DNA of 64,000 nt from Burkholderia sp. WAC0059 (GTDB taxonomy: Bacteria; Pseudomonadota; Gammaproteobacteria; Burkholderiales; Burkholderiaceae), in contig NZ_PNEO01000015.1 in assembly GCF_002870125.1 (NCBI RefSeq), positions 62,001 through 126,000 of the forward strand, written 5' to 3'. A program made the translations under genes and the position numbers. The notes under the pieces are model-generated. The model did not search any database, had not been told where the DNA came from, and was given only the letters and a program-made list of their open reading frames with translations. Below, piece by piece: positions 61,344 to 64,000 of the stretch (position 1 is its first letter; each line of letters opens with the position of its first letter).

Positions 61344-61466
61344 GGCTGACCTTGCGTATGCGGGTATTGATACGAAACAGGATGAAATGATAGCGGATTT
61401 CGTCCGACGGGGCCGGGCGTCCCGAAGTCGCCCGGAGGCCGTTTCAGGACGGCCCGGCGGCGGGCG

Positions 61467-62333
61467 TCATCCCGCCCAGGTTCCGCCGCTGATCCGCTCG
61501 ATGCCCGCCAGATCGCGCTTCGAGCCCACGCCGGCAAAGCCGTGCGCTTCGAGCAGCGCGCGCACGGCGGCGGCCTGGTCGTGGCCGTGCTCCATCCAGA
61601 GCGCACCGCCGGGCACGAGCCGGCCCGGCGCGCCGGCGACGATCGCGCGCAGCGCGGCGAGGCCGTCGGCCTCGTCGGTGAGCGCGCCGCGCGGCTCGAA
61701 GCGCAGGTCGCCGGCCAGCAGGTGAGGGTCGTTGCGGGCGATATAGGGGGGATTGCTGACGATCGCCTCGAAGCGCAGTTCGGGATCGAGCGCGTCGTAC
61801 CAGTCGCCGTGCGCGAAGGCCGGCGCGCCGCCGGGGCGGTCGCCGGTCAGCAGCCGGGCCGCGTTGCGCGCCGCGACGGCGAGCGCGGCGGCGGCGCGGT
61901 CCACGGCCCAGAGGCGGGCGTCGGGGCGCGCCGAAGCGATCGCCACGGCGATCGCGCCGCTGCCGGTGCCGAGATCGAGCAGCCGGGGCCGGGCGAGATC
62001 GCGTACCGCGTCGAGCGCGGTTTCGACCAGCAATTCGGTTTCGGGCCGCGGGATCAGGACGTCCGGCGTGACTTCGAAGTCGAGTCCGTAGAATTCGCGC
62101 GCGCCGACTAGTTGCGCGACGGGCTCGCCGCGCACGCGCCGCGCCTCGATCGCGCGAAACCGCTCGACGCTTTGCGTATCGAGCGCCTCGTCGCCGCGTG
62201 TGATCAGCTCGGTGCGCCGCCAGCCGAGCGCATGGGCGAGCAGCACGCGCGCTTCGAGCGGCGGCAACGGCGAGGCACGCAGCAGCGCCGCCGCGTTGGG
62301 TGCCGGCTCCTCGTCCCGGTCGTCGGCCGGCAT
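61467..62333 (-). CDS. prmC: Peptide chain release factor N5-glutamine methyltransferase
   Basis: Methylates the GGQ glutamine of release factors. 288 residues: N-terminal helical RF-binding domain (1-85) and a Rossmann domain with IPRPETELLVETAL near 92, LLDLGTGSGAIAVAIAS near 117 and the catalytic IVSNPPYIARNDPH near 187. ATG 62333 chosen; a GTG at 62342 would overlap the prfA stop by four bases and is an alternative. It directly follows its substrate's gene, prfA. Confidence 0.95.
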   Translation of the reverse strand: MPADDRDEEPAPNAAALLRASPLPPLEARVLLAHALGWRRTELITRGDEALDTQSVERFRAIEARRVRGEPVAQLVGAREFYGLDFEVTPDVLIPRPETELLVETALDAVRDLARPRLLDLGTGSGAIAVAIASARPDARLWAVDRAAAALAVAARNAARLLTGDRPGGAPAFAHGDWYDALDPELRFEAIVSNPPYIARNDPHLLAGDLRFEPRGALTDEADGLAALRAIVAGAPGRLVPGGALWMEHGHDQAAAVRALLEAHGFAGVGSKRDLAGIERISGGTWAG

Positions 62334-62338
62334 CGCCG

Positions 62339-63421
62339 TCACTCCGCGTCGCCGAGCAGGGCGAGCTGTTCGGCCTGATGCTCGCTGACGAGCGCGGCGA
62401 TCAGCTCGCCGAGGTCGCCGTCCATGATCGCGTCGAGGCGGTACAGCGTCAGGTTGATCCGGTGATCGGTCAGGCGCCCCTGCGGGAAGTTGTAGGTGCG
62501 GATGCGTTCCGAGCGGTCGCCCGAGCCGACGAGGCTCTTGCGCGTCGCCGCTTCCTGCGCGTGCTGCGCCTGATACTGCCGGTCCTTGATGCGGGCGGCG
62601 AGCACCTTCAGCGCGCGGTCCTTGTTCTTGTGCTGCGAGCGGTCGTCCTGGCACTCGACCACGATGCCGGTCGGAAGGTGCGTGACGCGCACGGCCGAAT
62701 CGGTCTTGTTGATGTGCTGGCCGCCGGCGCCCGAGGCGCGGAACGTGTCGATCCGCAGATCGGCGGGATTGATCTCGACCTCGCCGATCTCGTCGGCCTC
62801 GGGCATCACCGCGACGGTGCAGGCGGACGTGTGGATGCGGCCCTGGGTTTCGGTGGCCGGCACGCGCTGCACGCGATGGCCGCCCGACTCGAACTTGAGC
62901 TTCGAATAGGCCGCGTCGCCGGCGATCCGCACGATCACTTCGCGGTAGCCGCCGAGGTCCGATTCGCTCGCCGACATCATCTCCGCCTGCCAGCCGTTGC
63001 GCTCCGCATAGCGCAGGTACATGCGCAGCAGGTCGCCCGCGAACAGCGCCGATTCGTCGCCGCCCGTGCCCGCGCGGATTTCGAGGAAGATGTTGCGGTC
63101 GTCGTTCGGGTCCTTCGGCAGCAGCATTTTCTGCAGATCGGCCTGCAGTTGCGCCATCCGTTCGCGCGCGCTCTTCACCTCCTCTTCGGCGAACGCGCGC
63201 ATCGAGGCGTCGGCGAGCAGTTCTCCGGCCGCCGCCTCGTCGCTTTTCGCGCCGCGCCAGCGCGCGTAGTGCTCGACGACGGGTTCGAGCTCCGCGTGCT
63301 CGCGCGTGAGCTTGCGGTACTGGTCGATGTTCCCGGTGACGTCCGGGCGGCTCAACAGATCGGTCAGTTCGGCCAGTCGCGTGGTGAGCTGGTCGAGCTT
63401 GGCTTGCATGCTCGTTTTCAT
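62339..63421 (-). CDS. prfA: Peptide chain release factor 1
   Basis: Recognises UAA and UAG stop codons on the ribosome. 360 residues, standard length. The peptidyl-hydrolysis motif Gly-Gly-Gln is in [17 protein letters not shown] near 232, and the anticodon-like Pro-Ala-Thr is in [14 protein letters not shown] near 188. The PAT motif rather than SPF distinguishes it from RF2. Start ATG 63421 gives [12 protein letters not shown]; a second Met five codons in is also possible. Confidence 0.97.
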   Translation of the reverse strand: MKTSMQAKLDQLTTRLAELTDLLSRPDVTGNIDQYRKLTREHAELEPVVEHYARWRGAKSDEAAAGELLADASMRAFAEEEVKSARERMAQLQADLQKMLLPKDPNDDRNIFLEIRAGTGGDESALFAGDLLRMYLRYAERNGWQAEMMSASESDLGGYREVIVRIAGDAAYSKLKFESGGHRVQRVPATETQGRIHTSACTVAVMPEADEIGEVEINPADLRIDTFRASGAGGQHINKTDSAVRVTHLPTGIVVECQDDRSQHKNKDRALKVLAARIKDRQYQAQHAQEAATRKSLVGSGDRSERIRTYNFPQGRLTDHRINLTLYRLDAIMDGDLGELIAALVSEHQAEQLALLGDAE

Positions 63422-63538
63422 CGGGGCGGTTCCGGGCTGCGCCGGAAAAAATGTCGGGGAAGGCGAGGCGGGAAGCCTCGGGGAGGCGCGCCTTGCGGAA
63501 TCGGATCGCGCGGGCGTGCCGATGCGCGGCGAGCGCCG

Positions 63539-64000
63539 CTAATGGCCGGACGAACCGGACGAGCCCGATGGGCCCGACGAACCGGGATGCCGGTAGAAGC
63601 CGCTCATCAGTTCGATGAGCGAGTCGCGGTTTTCGCTGCCGGCCTGGTTCAGCGCGTGCGTCGGACCGTGGATCAGTTTGTTGGTCAGCGATTGCGAGAG
63701 CGCCTCGAGCACGGCCGCGGGATCGTCGCCGCGCGCGAGCATCTTGCGCGCGCGTTCCAGCTCGGCGCGGCGCAGCGCGTCGGCCTGGGTGTGCATGTGG
63801 CGGATGACGGGCACGATGCTGCGCGAGTCGAGCCACTGCATGAAGTTCTGTACGCGCGCTTCGATGATCGTCTCGGCCTGCGCGACGGCCGCCTGGCGCG
63901 ACGCGTTGCCTTCGCGCACGATCGCGCCGAGGTCGTCGACGGTGTAGAGGAATACGTCCTCGAGCTGGCCGACTTCGGGCTCGATGTCGCGCGGCACGGC
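63539..64000 (-). CDS. hemA: Glutamyl-tRNA reductase, C-terminal part (gene runs off the window)
   Basis: First committed enzyme of tetrapyrrole synthesis in this group. About 153 codons are visible; the catalytic N-terminus lies beyond the right edge. Seen: [24 protein letters not shown] (NADPH domain end, in part), the helical dimerisation domain with [22 protein letters not shown] region, and [16 protein letters not shown] near the end. The C-terminus carries an unusual Ser/Gly-rich tail ([13 protein letters not shown]). Upstream of prfA on the same strand. Confidence 0.94.
   Translation of the reverse strand, partial: AVPRDIEPEVGQLEDVFLYTVDDLGAIVREGNASRQAAVAQAETIIEARVQNFMQWLDSRSIVPVIRHMHTQADALRRAELERARKMLARGDDPAAVLEALSQSLTNKLIHGPTHALNQAGSENRDSLIELMSGFYRHPGSSGPSGSSGSSGH

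Overview
The window is about 64 kb of GC-rich DNA with dense, tightly spaced genes. The order hisC-hisB-hisH-hisA-hisF-hisI-hisE, HIT protein, tatABC, DegS/DegQ-like protease, Nif3-like protein, petABC, sspA-sspB, together with ubiX, grxD, prmC, prfA and hemA at the far end, points to a betaproteobacterium of the Burkholderia group (Burkholderiaceae). A harpin-like gene behind a textbook PIP/hrpII box suggests a plant-associated lineage. I cannot name a species. I see no integrase, transposase, rRNA or CRISPR array.

Layout. 1-8 kb: end of the histidine operon, a small membrane protein, a HIT hydrolase and the Tat translocon. 8-14.4 kb: periplasmic protease (minus), Nif3-like protein, cytochrome bc1 complex (petABC), stringent starvation proteins sspAB. 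The Rieske protein carries a twin-arginine signal, so the Tat genes serve a nearby customer. 14.6-16.4 kb: a quinone oxidoreductase, then a tRNA-Thr(UGU) gene split in its anticodon loop by a 213-nt group I intron, followed by an orphan tRNA T-arm-like sequence and a terminator.

16.4-35.6 kb is a catabolic accessory region with three regulated modules. (a) GntR/FCD regulator divergent from Ldh-family dehydrogenase, Fe-alcohol dehydrogenase, aldehyde dehydrogenase, isocitrate/isopropylmalate-type dehydrogenase and an MFS carrier. (b) PrpR-like sigma-54 activator divergent from a second Ldh-family dehydrogenase and a DctA-type carrier, with a clear -24/-12 promoter. (c) LysR regulator divergent from a CitE-type lyase, CoA-transferase, amidohydrolase, AtoE-type carrier and 2-hydroxycarboxylate carrier. 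All three look built for uptake and oxidation or cleavage of small hydroxy acids; the actual substrates are inferred only.

35.6-44 kb: a compact operon of an unlisted 53-residue peptide, an ATP-grasp ligase overlapping it by ATGA, and a second SerC-like aminotransferase (candidate peptide-tailoring system); then a flavin reductase, a secreted alpha/beta hydrolase, an LrgAB pair, 1.1 kb with no convincing gene, and a HrpB1-like plus harpin-like gene pair under a PIP box. 44-50.7 kb: LysR regulator, two phosphatases behind a Pho box, a methyltransferase and a small unknown protein. 51-64 kb: methyltransferase, DUF1415, a TetR/MFS pair whose operator sits inside the promoter spacer, nitroreductase, Hsp70-like protein, cold-shock protein, amino acid permease, DODA-type dioxygenase, ubiX, grxD, prmC, prfA and the 3' part of hemA.
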